The position numbers and the translations under genes are program-made. Positions 7,918 through 16,779 of a DNA stretch of 64,000 bases are shown here, one piece after another. Each line of letters begins with the position of its first letter. Position 1 is the stretch's first letter. The stretch is from VRUE01 sp963703335 (GTDB lineage Bacteria; Actinomycetota; Thermoleophilia; Solirubrobacterales; 70-9). The notes below the pieces were generated by a model that saw only the letters and a list, made by a program, of their open reading frames with translations, was not told the origin of the DNA and did no database searches. The stretch lies in NCBI GenBank assembly GCA_963703335.1, contig OY969812.1, forward strand, positions 1,922,001-1,986,000, in the 5' to 3' direction.

Positions 7918-8664
7918 TCAGCCGCGCTCGACCTGCGAGCCGCCGACGATGGCCTCTGTGCCATCGTCGGCGAAGACGATCCAGGCCTTGTTGCCGCCGT
8001 CGTAGTCGGGCGCCCAGAGCTTCAGCGTCGCCGGCCGACCCCAGACCGTCACGTCCTCGGAGCCGGTCTCCTCGTCGCCGCGCCATATCCGCACGAAGGG
8101 GTTGTCCTCGCGCTCGGCGCCGATCGTCGTCGGCTCTCGGTGGCCGGGGTGGACGACCGTCTCCGCCGGCAGTTCCATCAGCTTCATCACCGACGACCTG
8201 AGGTCGTCGAAGCCGCTGGCGCCCGGTGCCATCGTGCCGCCAACCGTGCCCTTGAAGAGGACGTCGGCGGTGAAGAGGTCGGTGCCGTTGACGAGCAGGG
8301 CGACGTGGCCGGCGGCGTGGCCCGGCGTCAGCAGCGCTTTGATCTCCAGGCCGCCGGTGCTGAGCACCTCCCCGTCGGCGATCGTCTGCGCGATCTCCTG
8401 GTCGATTTCCGCGGCGGCCTCGGCATGGGCGACCATCGGCACGCCGCCGAGCCGCTCGCGCGCCTCGGCCAGACCGGCGATGTGGTCGAGGTGGGGGTGG
8501 GTGATGAGGATGTGGGTGATCTCGATCCCGTCGCGCTCGGCGCGTTCGAGCAGGGGGCCGAGGTCGTCGTTGCCGTCGATCAGGACGCCGGTGCCGCCGG
8601 CTTCATCGGCGACCAGATAAGCGTTGGACAGCCACTGCGGGTTCTCGGTTCTCTCGACGATCAC
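7918..8664 (-). CDS. MBL-fold metallo-hydrolase (glyoxalase II-like)
   Basis: 248 aa from GTG 8664, with AAGGAG just upstream. The HxHxDH zinc motif is 'THPHLDHIAG', followed by 'TPGHAAGHVALLV' (third His), 'LFTADVLFKGTVGG' (bridging Asp) and 'VVHPGHREPTTIG' (last His), so both zinc sites are complete as in glyoxalase II-type hydrolases of thioesters. The last 60 residues form an extra C-terminal domain of about the length of a small beta module. The specific substrate is unknown. Confidence 0.88.
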   Translation of the reverse strand: MIVERTENPQWLSNAYLVADEAGGTGVLIDGNDDLGPLLERAERDGIEITHILITHPHLDHIAGLAEARERLGGVPMVAHAEAAAEIDQEIAQTIADGEVLSTGGLEIKALLTPGHAAGHVALLVNGTDLFTADVLFKGTVGGTMAPGASGFDDLRSSVMKLMELPAETVVHPGHREPTTIGAEREDNPFVRIWRGDEETGSEDVTVWGRPATLKLWAPDYDGGNKAWIVFADDGTEAIVGGSQVERG

Positions 8665-8708
8665 TCACTTCTCCTTCCGTTAGAGCACGTTCCCGAACTC
8701 TCCCAGAC

Positions 8709-9534
8709 TCAGCCCGCGACCGGGACCGAGCTCCCCCGCAGCAGAGTGGCGGCGATCAGCTCCGGGTCGTCCCAGGTGGGTGTGTGGCCGACGCCGGGCA
8801 GAACGACGAAGCGAGCGCTGGCCGGCCGGCGCTCGGGCCGGGGTGGCGCGACGAGTTGATCGAGCTCACCCCAGGCCAGCGTCACCGGCAGGTCTGGGTA
8901 ATCGGTCGGGTCGAAGACGTGGGTGCGCATCGCCCGGTTGGCTCCGTCGTAGCCGTTGGCGTCGATCCAGCCGAGGACCAGCTTGCGTCCCGCCGCGGCG
9001 GGGATCTGCCCTGGCTTGGCGGCGAAGGTGGAGAGTGCTCGCTCACGCACTCGCCGGTTGTGTAGCGCCAGCGCGACGAGCGGCCGCAACCGCCGCGCCC
9101 AGACGCGGGTGTTGACCCGCCGCTCGCCGATCGGCGCCCGCCAGAGGCCGGCGGGCGAGAGCGCCGTGACCGAGGCGGCCCATCCGGCCCGTCCCATCTC
9201 CAGCGCCACCCAGCCGCCGAGGGAGTTGCCGGCGACGTGCGGTCGCTCGATTCCGAGCTCGAGGCAGTGCTCGTGGACCGCGGCGGCAAGGTTGGCCGCG
9301 CTCGGCTCGACCTGTGCGGCGAGCGCCGGCGTATCGCCGAAGCCCGGCAGGTCGATCGCGATCGGCGCGCGCTCAGCCTTGAGCAGCCCGACCACCGGGC
9401 TCCAGAATCTCCTTCGAGCCGCCGAGGCCGTGGAGCAGGAGCAGCGGCTCGCGTCGTTCCTCGAAATGCTTCGGCGAGCTCCCGGATGTGGGCGGATGGT
9501 GCGCGATGATGTCGTCCATCCATACCGGATGCAT
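8709..9534 (-). pseudogene. alpha/beta hydrolase, interrupted by an apparent +1 frameshift
   Basis: From ATG 9534 the first frame reads 'MHPVWMDDIIAHH...' to 'PLLLLHGLGGSKE' (the oxyanion HG motif), then a one-base shift near 9410 leads into 'FWSPVVGLLKAE...' and continues to the stop at 8709. The joined product is about 275 aa and otherwise intact: nucleophile elbow 'GNSLGG', acid 'WGELDQL', and catalytic 'GVGHTPTWDDP'. The shift occurs inside GAGATTCTGG (read on the minus strand). All catalytic residues are preserved on both sides, so a sequence or assembly error is at least as likely as true inactivation. It would be a lipase/esterase-type hydrolase of unknown substrate. Confidence 0.8.
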
Positions 9535-9800
9535 GTTCGCGACGCGAGCAACGTACGATCGCCTCCAGTTTCGGTACGCAACTGGTATGGCGGGTCCTTT
9601 GCTCCCGACCAGATGCCCGATACGGTGCTTTCAGTTGGCCTGAAGAACAGCTCGTTTGCGGCGCCAGGGTTCCGCCCAGTGCTCTTCGCGGCCACCTTTT
9701 TCGCAATGGCGCTCCTCGCGTACATGCCAATCCCTGCCTGCGTAATTCCGGGAGGAACCGGGGGGACGACCGACGCCGAGAGAGATCCGGGTCCAGCTCC

Positions 9801-10895
9801 GTGAGCCGGCGCCCGGCGGGGGCGCTTGCGGGCATAGCCATGACCACGCTTCTCCTGGCGGTTCCGGGAGGGGCCGTCGCCAAGCATCCCAACCCGGGCC
9901 TCTCGCTCGAGGTGCCGCAACCCGCGGTACCGATGCGGGACGTGGTGTTGGGCGAGCCCGGCGCTGCGGCGGCGCGGATTTCGGCATCGGCGTCGTCGCA
10001 GCGCTACTCGATCAACGACGGCAGCGGCGCGACGATCGCCGTGTCGGTTACTCAGGCATGTGCGGAAACCTGCAACGTCACCGATCCGCAGCGCGTCGCC
10101 AACGTCATCGGCACGATGATCCATGGTGACGAGGTGGATCTGGTCTCGGTCCAGCTCGACACCGAATTCCAGCTCGGCTTCGACTGCGGCTTCGGCGCCG
10201 AGGCCTGCTACTTCTCCGGCGAGAACAAGATCGTCATCGGCGGCTACGAGGAAGCCGACGGCGACGGGGCGACCTTTGACTTCGTCCTCGCTCACGAGTA
10301 CGGCCACCACGTCGCCCAGCACCGCGACATGCCGGCGCCCTTCGACAGCGCGATCGACTGGGGCCCGGAGCGCTGGGCCAGCCTCGAGGGCGTCTGCCAG
10401 GGCGAGCGTCGCGGCCGTTTCTATCCGGGTGACGAGGGCACCCATTACTTCGAGGATCCAGGTGAGGCCTTTGCCGAGGCCTTCGCTCGCTACCACTTCC
10501 CCGACCTCCCGATCACCTGGCGCTATAGCCCCGCATTGCGGCCGGACGCTGTGGCGTTCCGCGCTATCCGGGAAGACACCCTTTCGCCCTGGCGGGGGCG
10601 GACGAGCTTGACGCTCTCCGGGCGCGTTCCGGCCAGGGGGGAGGGCGCAGCCGTCGAGACCCTGCGTACGCCGCTCGACGGATTGGTCAGCCTGCGCCCA
10701 GCGAGCCTGCGCAGGCACGGCTACGAACTGGCCCTTCGTAGCCGTGCCGGCAGGCTTCTTCGCAGCTCCCGCAACGGCCTCGACCCCCAACAGCGTCTCG
10801 ACTACACCGTCTGCGGCGAGCACCGCCTGCGCCTCATCGTCACCTCGACCCGCCGCCACGGCGGACCCTTCCGCCTCCAAATCCAGCGACCCTGA
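9801..10895 (+). CDS. secreted zinc metalloprotease-like protein (HEYGHH)
   Basis: 364 aa from GTG 9801. The N-terminus has a basic start, a hydrophobic core to about residue 25 and 'AVAK', so it is exported. The central part holds 'FVLAHEYGHHVAQH', an HExxH zincin motif, with downstream 'EDPGEAFAEAFARY' offering the usual third zinc ligand (Glu) of gluzincin-type metalloproteases. Upstream 'CNVTDPQRVANVIGTMIHGDE' resembles the prodomain/scaffold of small secreted metallopeptidases. The last 110 residues are a separate domain rich in Arg and beta-type sequence. A 6-bp GC hairpin (10909-10924) after the stop may end transcription before tRNA-Asp. Confidence 0.75.
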   Translation: MSRRPAGALAGIAMTTLLLAVPGGAVAKHPNPGLSLEVPQPAVPMRDVVLGEPGAAAARISASASSQRYSINDGSGATIAVSVTQACAETCNVTDPQRVANVIGTMIHGDEVDLVSVQLDTEFQLGFDCGFGAEACYFSGENKIVIGGYEEADGDGATFDFVLAHEYGHHVAQHRDMPAPFDSAIDWGPERWASLEGVCQGERRGRFYPGDEGTHYFEDPGEAFAEAFARYHFPDLPITWRYSPALRPDAVAFRAIREDTLSPWRGRTSLTLSGRVPARGEGAAVETLRTPLDGLVSLRPASLRRHGYELALRSRAGRLLRSSRNGLDPQQRLDYTVCGEHRLRLIVTSTRRHGGPFRLQIQRP

Positions 10896-10931
10896 AATAC
10901 TTGTCCCCGGGCGGCCACCCGCCCATCCCTA

Positions 10932-11005
<74 letters not shown>

Positions 11006-11079
11006 CTTCCGCGGCAAACGCAGTGTAGTGCGCTTTCCGCAGCCGGCTCACGAATTCGAGGGCTTCCCAAATTGGCCTT

Positions 11080-11102
11080 GGGTACCAGATTTGGTACCAA
11101 AC
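11080..11102 (+). repeat. GGTACCA-type 23-bp imperfect direct repeat, copy 1
   Basis: 'GGGTACCAGATTTGGTACC' and four more bases match 16626-16648 at 19 of 23 positions in the same orientation. Each copy lies next to a tRNA-Asp 3'-end sequence. The internal symmetry (GGTACC..GGTACC) suggests a recombinase binding site or a remnant of an integrase gene end. Confidence 0.45.
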
Positions 11103-11234
11103 TTCTGAACACCGCCTTATGACGGTGCCGCAATGAAACCGGCTTCCCGTCCTGGCTCGCCCGAGTACTGAGCGCGGCAAGGGACAAAGGTTCATCTCCG
11201 AGGCGAACGAACCGTGTCGTCCGCAACTTGAGCG

Positions 11235-14200
11235 ATGAAAAGGCGCTACGTTCACCGCGAGGGAGGCGAGCCAATTTGCATCACCTTGAACCCAAGAACT
11301 TTGGCAAAGCGTGTGAGTGAGAGTGACACCGAGGCGGTGCTTACCGAAGAAGCACCCGGTCTCCTCAACGAGCTCGTCCCAGATCACGCCCTCGCCCCGG
11401 GGGAACCGGACCTCCTCGACCACGTCGACTTCGTCAAGCGCCTCAAGGCGGTGATCGAGCAGGTCTCGGTCGCCCACAGCTCAGCCAACATCGCCCTCTA
11501 TGGGTCCTGGGGATCGGGCAAGAGCGGAATAGCCAACCGCTTGCGCGAGCGCTTGGCCGAGAACGAGCGCTTCATCTATGTCGAAATCGACGCCTTCAAG
11601 TTCGGTCGCAAGCCGCTGCTCCGGAACTTCATCCGCCGTATCGCCGAGCAGGTTCCCGGCATCGATGACGTCGAGGAGCAGATGCGCCCGCTCTATGAGA
11701 CGACGAGCCGCCCGCACCTTCGGGTTCCGTCGCTGCGGGAGATCGGCTGGCCGCTGCTCTTCGCTTTGCAGGCAGCAATCGCGCTTGCCACATTCCTAAT
11801 CGTCTGCTGGGTCTTCGGTGAAGGCCGTCCCCACCAGATCGCCGGCCGCGTCTTGCCGAGCGCGGCGTTGATCGGCGCCATCGCGGCGCTGCTCGCATAT
11901 TTCACGACCACCCGCACCACCGCTCCGCCCGAGGGAGATGAGCAGTTCGAGGAGATCTTTCGGAAGATGCTGGCCAACGGTCCGCGGATCGACGGCTCGA
12001 GCGAGCGCCGTCTCGTCGTCTTTATCGACGAGCTCGACCGCTGCGCCCCGAGTGAGGTGGCCTCGACCCTTGAGTCGCTCCGCACCTTTCTCGGCGTCGA
12101 GGGCTGCATCTTCATCGTCGCCGCCGACCAGCAGGTGCTGGAGCATGCCCTGACCCACCACCTGCGCCAGGCGACCCCGCCCGATCTCGCCAATCCCTAC
12201 TACAGCGCCGGCAGCGCCTACCTCGACAAGATCTTCCAATACCAGCTGGCCTTCCCGCCGATCCGGTCGCGGCGGCTGAACCACTTCGCACTCGAATTGC
12301 TGGAAGGGCGCGGCGGGGTCTGGGCCGAAGAGGGGATCGAGGCTGAGGACATCGTCTCGATCCTGCTCCCGACCCACGTGCAGAGCCCCCGGCGGGTCAA
12401 GGTCCTGCTGAACGGCTTCGCGCTCACCTTCGGCGTTGCGCAGGCTCGGGCCGAGCGCAAGAACCTGCCGAGGCTGGCACCGCGGGCACGGGAGTTGGCA
12501 AAGCTCGTCTGCCTGAAACTCGAGTTCCCGCTCTTCGCGCGCGAGCTCGGCTCAGATCACCGCCTAACGGCTGCGGTGCTGCTTGCCGACCGCGCCGCGC
12601 GCGGCGACCGCGCCGCCGCGGCTGAGCTAGCCGAGCTGCCCCGTGACCTGCAGGCGCGGGCCGAGCTCTATGCGGCGGGCAAGCTGCCGGTCGCCCAGAT
12701 CCTCTCCGGCGCCGGGGAGCCCGCACCTGGTGGCGAGGACTCCGGCGAAGGCGATGATGGAGAGTCTGACCCCCAGCCCGACGAAGAGGGCGAGGAGGAA
12801 GAGGGGGAGGACGCAGAGGAGGAGAGTGGCGAGGAAGGCGAGGAGGACGCCGAAGCGCTCAGCGCCGAAGAGGAGGCGAGCGTCCAGGGTCGCCACGCGG
12901 TGCAGCTGGTTCGCTATCTGGAAAAGACCTCGAATGTCGCCGGTCCCGGGTCCGACCTGATCCACCTCGAGTCTGCGGGCGCGGTCTGGGGTATCGACCC
13001 CCAGCTGGCCGAGGAACTCGAGCTCGACGCCCGCGACAACCGCGGGGATGAGGTGGCGCGGCGGGTCGCTGAGCTCGAGCCCGAGATGCGCTTGAACGCC
13101 TTGCTGATGCTGAGCAGGCTGGCTCGCGAGGAAGTGGGGCAGGACGCCGACAACGCGATTCGCTCGATGCTGGCCGCCGCCAGCGAGCTGGAGGAGATTC
13201 CCGCCACGGTTGCCGAGCAGTTGCTGGGCGAGCTCGAAGAGTTCGAGGAGCGGCGGGCGCTGTCCACCGCTGATCTGCGGGGCGCTCTCGACCTTGCGAT
13301 CGCGGCGGGATCTGAGCCGCGGGTCTCGCGCTACCTCGAGCGAGTAGAGCGCGACTTTGACCATGACCTCTCCATGCATGTGCTCGGTCGTGCCGGAGCT
13401 TTGGTCGAGAAGCACCGTCTGCAAATGGCGCGGGTGACCGCGCGTTGCCTTCGCACCGACGGCAATGGCAGCTTTACGGCTCTCGAGGAGCTGGGCGAGG
13501 AACTGGCCTCTGGCCTCTTGGTCAGCGCAGGTCCCGAGGTCGTGCGCACGATCGACAGTCATTTCAGTCGAGCGGGAGAGCTCGAGGAGGCGGACAGCGC
13601 CTCCCAGGCAGAGGGCCACCGCCTAGTCGCCGAACAGTCCATCACTGAGTTGAGCAACCTGGCCGGCCTCTACCTCGAAACCGAGCAAAGCGCGATGGCC
13701 GAGCTGGCGTCGCTGCCGTTGTTCGGAATCGACAAGGCCTACGAGATCGAGTCGCGCTTCAAATGCCTGGCCGGACTCGAGCACCTCGAGACAGTCGAGC
13801 TCAGCGCAGCCGCCTTGGATCTGATCGACGAATTCGCGATGAATCAGACCCTGGAGCTGTTGCGTGCCCTCGATCCCGAGGTGGTCGCCGGTATCGAGGC
13901 CGCGCCGGCGGCCTTCGATCGGCTCGGCGCCCACATCTGGATGGAGCGGGTTGTCGGGGGTCGGGAGGTCGAGGCCGAGCTGCGCGCCGAGGTCGAACGC
14001 CTGCTCTCGGGCGGCGTCGAGGCAGAGGGCCAAAAGGCGGCGGAGACGATCAGCGAGGGCCTTGCCGAGCGCCTAGAGAGCGATGCCGACCTCGAGAGCC
14101 ACGAGGAGGATCGCTCGGTGGCGCTCGATATCGCCGAGCTCGGACTGGTTTCCTCGGAGACGACTAATGACGGCACGATCAAGGCGCTGGCTCTTTCTCT

Positions 14201-15047
14201 CAGGGAACCCGCCCCAGCGGATGGCCGAGAGCAGATGGTCAGCGCCCTTCGCGACCTGACCGATGAGTTCGCCGCCGCGGCGGGTGCCGAGGAGCTCGAA
14301 GAGGCACTTCGAGTCCTGCAAGAGGAATCATGGCTTGCCGAGAGCGAGCTGTTGCCATTCGAATACCTCCTGCTGGCCGCGCTCCAGTCCGAGGGCGAGA
14401 CCGAAAAGCCGACCCTCGCCGACCTTTGGGAGGCTATGAGCGAGGAGCGCGCCGGCCAGGGGACGGTCGGTATCTGGATCACTCACTTCGCCGCCTCTCC
14501 TCTCGATGCCTTCAGCGCCGCCGAGCCGTTCATCGAGGAACCCGCAGCGGAGCTGCTGGAGGGGATCGGCGCCTATGCCAAAGGGCTCCGGCCAAAGCAA
14601 CTGGCCGACCTCTCCATATCGGCGATCGAAGCCCACTTCGATCGATGGCCGGCCGAGGAGTTCTTCCATGTCGCCGAAATTCAGCGGGCAGACGATCGGC
14701 GCCTGGCGGAGGCCATCGCCGCGCTTGCGCCAGAGGCGACGAATCCCGAGCAGCGTCGGCGCCTCTTTGATCTCTGGGAGTGGCTTTCGCCCACCTCCGG
14801 GCCAGCCCGGAAGCGCCTGATCGAGGCCGTCCTCCTGCCGATCGCCGCCACGGGGGCAACGGGCCATGAGCTGGCTCGACAACGGCTCGAGTTGGTGGCG
14901 AAGCCGCCGCGGGGGATGAAGGAGGAGATTGTCGAGACTCTGCGCCACTCGGCGCCCGACGAGCGGCGGCGTCAGACCCTTGAGCGACGCCTGGTTCGTG
15001 TCGGCCTGACCAAGAAGGGCTTCTTCGACCGGATGCTGGGAAGGTGA
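11235..15047 (+). CDS. KAP-type P-loop NTPase with large helical C-terminal region
   Basis: 1270 aa from ATG 11235; GTG 11313 (residue 27) is an alternative start. A KAP NTPase domain spans about 60-400: Walker A 'GSWGSGKS' (90-97), two membrane helices inserted in the domain (about 172-194 and 207-223), Walker B 'VVFIDELDRC' (261-270) and sensor 'FIVAADQQV'. An acidic linker at 501-548 is almost all Glu, Asp, Gly and Ser. The remaining 700 residues are Leu/Glu/Ala-rich, probably alpha-helical repeats. KAP proteins are membrane-associated STAND-like ATPases, several of which act in phage exclusion or defence. This fits its place as first gene of the island beside tRNA-Asp. The target is unknown. 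Confidence 0.85.
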   Translation: MKRRYVHREGGEPICITLNPRTLAKRVSESDTEAVLTEEAPGLLNELVPDHALAPGEPDLLDHVDFVKRLKAVIEQVSVAHSSANIALYGSWGSGKSGIANRLRERLAENERFIYVEIDAFKFGRKPLLRNFIRRIAEQVPGIDDVEEQMRPLYETTSRPHLRVPSLREIGWPLLFALQAAIALATFLIVCWVFGEGRPHQIAGRVLPSAALIGAIAALLAYFTTTRTTAPPEGDEQFEEIFRKMLANGPRIDGSSERRLVVFIDELDRCAPSEVASTLESLRTFLGVEGCIFIVAADQQVLEHALTHHLRQATPPDLANPYYSAGSAYLDKIFQYQLAFPPIRSRRLNHFALELLEGRGGVWAEEGIEAEDIVSILLPTHVQSPRRVKVLLNGFALTFGVAQARAERKNLPRLAPRARELAKLVCLKLEFPLFARELGSDHRLTAAVLLADRAARGDRAAAAELAELPRDLQARAELYAAGKLPVAQILSGAGEPAPGGEDSGEGDDGESDPQPDEEGEEEEGEDAEEESGEEGEEDAEALSAEEEASVQGRHAVQLVRYLEKTSNVAGPGSDLIHLESAGAVWGIDPQLAEELELDARDNRGDEVARRVAELEPEMRLNALLMLSRLAREEVGQDADNAIRSMLAAASELEEIPATVAEQLLGELEEFEERRALSTADLRGALDLAIAAGSEPRVSRYLERVERDFDHDLSMHVLGRAGALVEKHRLQMARVTARCLRTDGNGSFTALEELGEELASGLLVSAGPEVVRTIDSHFSRAGELEEADSASQAEGHRLVAEQSITELSNLAGLYLETEQSAMAELASLPLFGIDKAYEIESRFKCLAGLEHLETVELSAAALDLIDEFAMNQTLELLRALDPEVVAGIEAAPAAFDRLGAHIWMERVVGGREVEAELRAEVERLLSGGVEAEGQKAAETISEGLAERLESDADLESHEEDRSVALDIAELGLVSSETTNDGTIKALALSLREPAPADGREQMVSALRDLTDEFAAAAGAEELEEALRVLQEESWLAESELLPFEYLLLAALQSEGETEKPTLADLWEAMSEERAGQGTVGIWITHFAASPLDAFSAAEPFIEEPAAELLEGIGAYAKGLRPKQLADLSISAIEAHFDRWPAEEFFHVAEIQRADDRRLAEAIAALAPEATNPEQRRRLFDLWEWLSPTSGPARKRLIEAVLLPIAATGATGHELARQRLELVAKPPRGMKEEIVETLRHSAPDERRRQTLERRLVRVGLTKKGFFDRMLGR

Positions 15048-15076
15048 ACACATGCGGGCCTCGGAGGCTCGGTTCA

Positions 15077-15237
15077 TAGCCAGGGGAGACCGTCAAGGGC
15101 TCCTACAACGAGTTGGGAACCGAAGTCGAGTTTCAGTTCTTCTGCGAGATCGAGGGCGGCGCTCTACCTGCAAGACCACGAGGCCGAGCTTGGGCCAGTG
15201 GTGGCTAATGGATCGTCTCCTTAGGGCGCCTCTCTGA
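15077..15237 (+). pseudogene. possible gene remnant
   Basis: Between the KAP gene and the HTH gene, one frame gives 'GETVKGSYNELGTEVEFQF' then 'FCEIEGG' and, after a one-base shift near 15150, 'ALYLQDHEAELGPVVANGSSP' ending at a stop near 15232. Both pieces look like real protein rather than random high-GC translation, but there is no intact start and no match I recognise. It may be the tail of a decayed gene in the island. Confidence 0.25.
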
Positions 15238-15242
15238 GCATT

Positions 15243-15306
15243 ATAGTTGCAGTAAATATCTATTTTTTGCAACTATGGGGGGGTCTCAAAGTTGCAGGAA
15301 ATTGCA
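15243..15306 (+). promoter_or_regulatory. AT-rich promoter/operator region with TTGCA repeats
   Basis: A 9-bp perfect inverted repeat 'ATAGTTGCA' (15243-15251) with 'TGCAACTAT' (15268-15276) brackets an AT-rich spacer, followed by two more TTGCA copies at 15292 and 15302. It lies 30-95 bp ahead of the HTH gene at 15337, in a region clearly richer in A+T than its surroundings. The likely role is a self-regulated operator of the toxin-antitoxin-like pair. Confidence 0.5.
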
Positions 15307-15336
15307 AAAACCCGAAAGTTATTGCTAAGGTGCTGC

Positions 15337-16029
15337 ATGGGACCCGCCGAGCGCACCAGGATCTTCGAGAACATCGCCCGCCTGCGCAGGGCCGAGCGCA
15401 ACTCGCCCAATCCCGAGGTCGCCGCCGTTCGCCACGACCTTGAAGACTCGCTGGGCGGTACCGTCTCGCGAAATCTCGCCTCGAATCTGCTTGGGGTGAG
15501 CCACACCGCTCTCAATAACTGGATCAAGGCGGGGGACGTGCCGGTGGTGATCTCCGAGCGCGGGCGAAAGGAGGTCCCGGTTCCGGCCCTGCTCGATCTC
15601 CACGAACAGGTCAGCGAGGAGCGCCGCCGCGGCACCCGGCGCCGCCACGTCCTCGAGCCGCCACTGATCAAGAGTCGCAAGCGGGCCGAGCGAATGCGAC
15701 CGGGGCGCGGTCTTGAGATCGATGAGGACACCGACCCCCATCGCCGCTCCGAGCTGCGCGGTCTTGCCTATCACCGGGCTCTGGCACCGCGCCTGCGGCG
15801 CCCGATAGTCGATGGGGCGGCCCGCAAGATCAGCCGCTGGCAGGAGGAGGGCAGGATCGACACCCGCTATGCCCTGAAGTGGGAGCAGGTTCTGGCCCAA
15901 CCCGTGCCCGAGATCCGCCGGCTGATCAGCGCCGACGATGCTCGCGGGCGCGACCTGCGTCAGAACTCTCCCTTCGCCGGCATGCTCAGCGAGGCCGAGC
16001 GTCGCCGGATCCTCGAAGAGGTCCAGTAG
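15337..16029 (+). CDS. HTH-domain protein, putative antitoxin partner of the downstream nucleotidyltransferase
   Basis: 230 aa from ATG 15337, with AAGG six bases upstream; a TTG at 15292 would extend into the repeat-rich promoter and is unlikely. Residues about 34-75 hold an HTH-like segment 'SRNLASNLLGVSHTALNNWI' followed by a wing-like 'RKEVPVPALLDLHEQV'. The remainder is very basic, with many Arg, and probably contacts nucleic acid or its partner. It is followed after 5 bases by the nucleotidyltransferase gene. The arrangement resembles AbiEi/AbiEii-type or other two-gene NTase toxin-antitoxin modules, but the exact family is not certain. Confidence 0.6.
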   Translation: MGPAERTRIFENIARLRRAERNSPNPEVAAVRHDLEDSLGGTVSRNLASNLLGVSHTALNNWIKAGDVPVVISERGRKEVPVPALLDLHEQVSEERRRGTRRRHVLEPPLIKSRKRAERMRPGRGLEIDEDTDPHRRSELRGLAYHRALAPRLRRPIVDGAARKISRWQEEGRIDTRYALKWEQVLAQPVPEIRRLISADDARGRDLRQNSPFAGMLSEAERRRILEEVQ

Positions 16030-16034
16030 CGCCG

Positions 16035-16592
16035 ATGCGCAAAGAGAACTTCGACCACGTGATCGCCGCTGCGGTCGAGGTCTCCGGAGAGCGGGAGATC
16101 GTCGTGATCGGCAGTCAGGCGATCCTCGGCAGTGTCGAGGAGCCCCCCGAGGTGCTGCTCGAGTCGATGGAGGTCGATGTCTACCCGCTGGGCGACCCCG
16201 AGAAAGCGATCGAGATCGAAGCGGTGCTCGGAGAGGGCTCCTCCTTCCAGGGCCTATACGGCTATTACGCCCACGGAGTTGGTCCGGAGACGATGAAGGG
16301 TCCAGCGGGCTGGCGTGATCGCCTGATCAGGGTCAAGGTGGCGCCGCGGCCCGGCCAGAAGGCCGAGCCCATAGCTCTGTGCCTGGAGCTGCATGACCTG
16401 GTGCTCGCCAAGTGTGCGGCGGGCCGGGCGCGGGATTGGGACTATGCACGCGAGATGCTGCGCCTCGGACTTGTCGACTACGAGGTGCTGGTCGAGCGGA
16501 TCGACGAAATGCCCGGCGGGGTCGATCATCAAGTTGGGATTCGCGAGATGTTGGCGGGGATCGCCTCCCGGATTGCTCGGGTTCCCGAGTAG
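16035..16592 (+). CDS. nucleotidyltransferase-like protein (DUF6036-type), putative toxin
   Basis: 185 aa from ATG 16035. The N-terminal part shows a minimal nucleotidyltransferase signature: 'VVIGSQAILGS' (residues 23-33) matching the G[GS]xA turn, and 'ESMEVDVYPL' where the metal-binding DxD would be, here ExD (Glu46, Asp48). The following 'LCLELHDLVLAKCAAGRARD' helix is typical of DUF6036-like NTases, which carry 'DLxxxKLxAxRxKD' at this place. Such enzymes are found as toxins that modify tRNA or proteins. It is coupled to the preceding HTH gene, and the pair would form a type II or IV toxin-antitoxin or abortive-infection unit. The Glu in place of the first Asp could weaken catalysis. Confidence 0.65.
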   Translation: MRKENFDHVIAAAVEVSGEREIVVIGSQAILGSVEEPPEVLLESMEVDVYPLGDPEKAIEIEAVLGEGSSFQGLYGYYAHGVGPETMKGPAGWRDRLIRVKVAPRPGQKAEPIALCLELHDLVLAKCAAGRARDWDYAREMLRLGLVDYEVLVERIDEMPGGVDHQVGIREMLAGIASRIARVPE

Positions 16593-16625
16593 TTCCGGGT
16601 GCCGTTTCGTATGCCCTGTGGCCGT

Positions 16626-16648
16626 GGGTACCAATTTGGGCACCAAAC
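16626..16648 (+). repeat. GGTACCA-type 23-bp imperfect direct repeat, copy 2
   Basis: Matches 11080-11102 at 19 of 23 positions in direct orientation, and lies 20 bp before the tRNA-Asp-like sequence. Confidence 0.45.
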
Positions 16649-16668
16649 CCGCCAGGCGAGGCGTATCG

Positions 16669-16688
16669 TCGAGTCCGTCGCTCCCGCT
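16669..16688 (+). repeat. candidate attR: tRNA-Asp 3'-end copy 2
   Basis: 'TCGAGTCCGTCGCTCCCGCT' equals the tRNA-Asp 3' end at 10987-11007 except for one missing C. No tRNA body precedes it. It separates the KAP/NTase segment from the restriction operon that begins at 16780. Confidence 0.55.
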
Positions 16689-16779
16689 GGAAAGTACCTG
16701 TGGCCATTGCCGCTGGGCGGGAGGAAGGCCATTTGGACTGCCACCATCCCAAGTTGTGCCCGGAGGACAGTAGATAGGC

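Noticed and set aside
9535..9800. Possible small gene in the gap between hydrolase and HEYGHH protein
   Set aside because: The frames on both strands give no start with a ribosome site and no recognisable domain; one plus-strand frame has a short hydrophobic stretch only. Left as intergenic.
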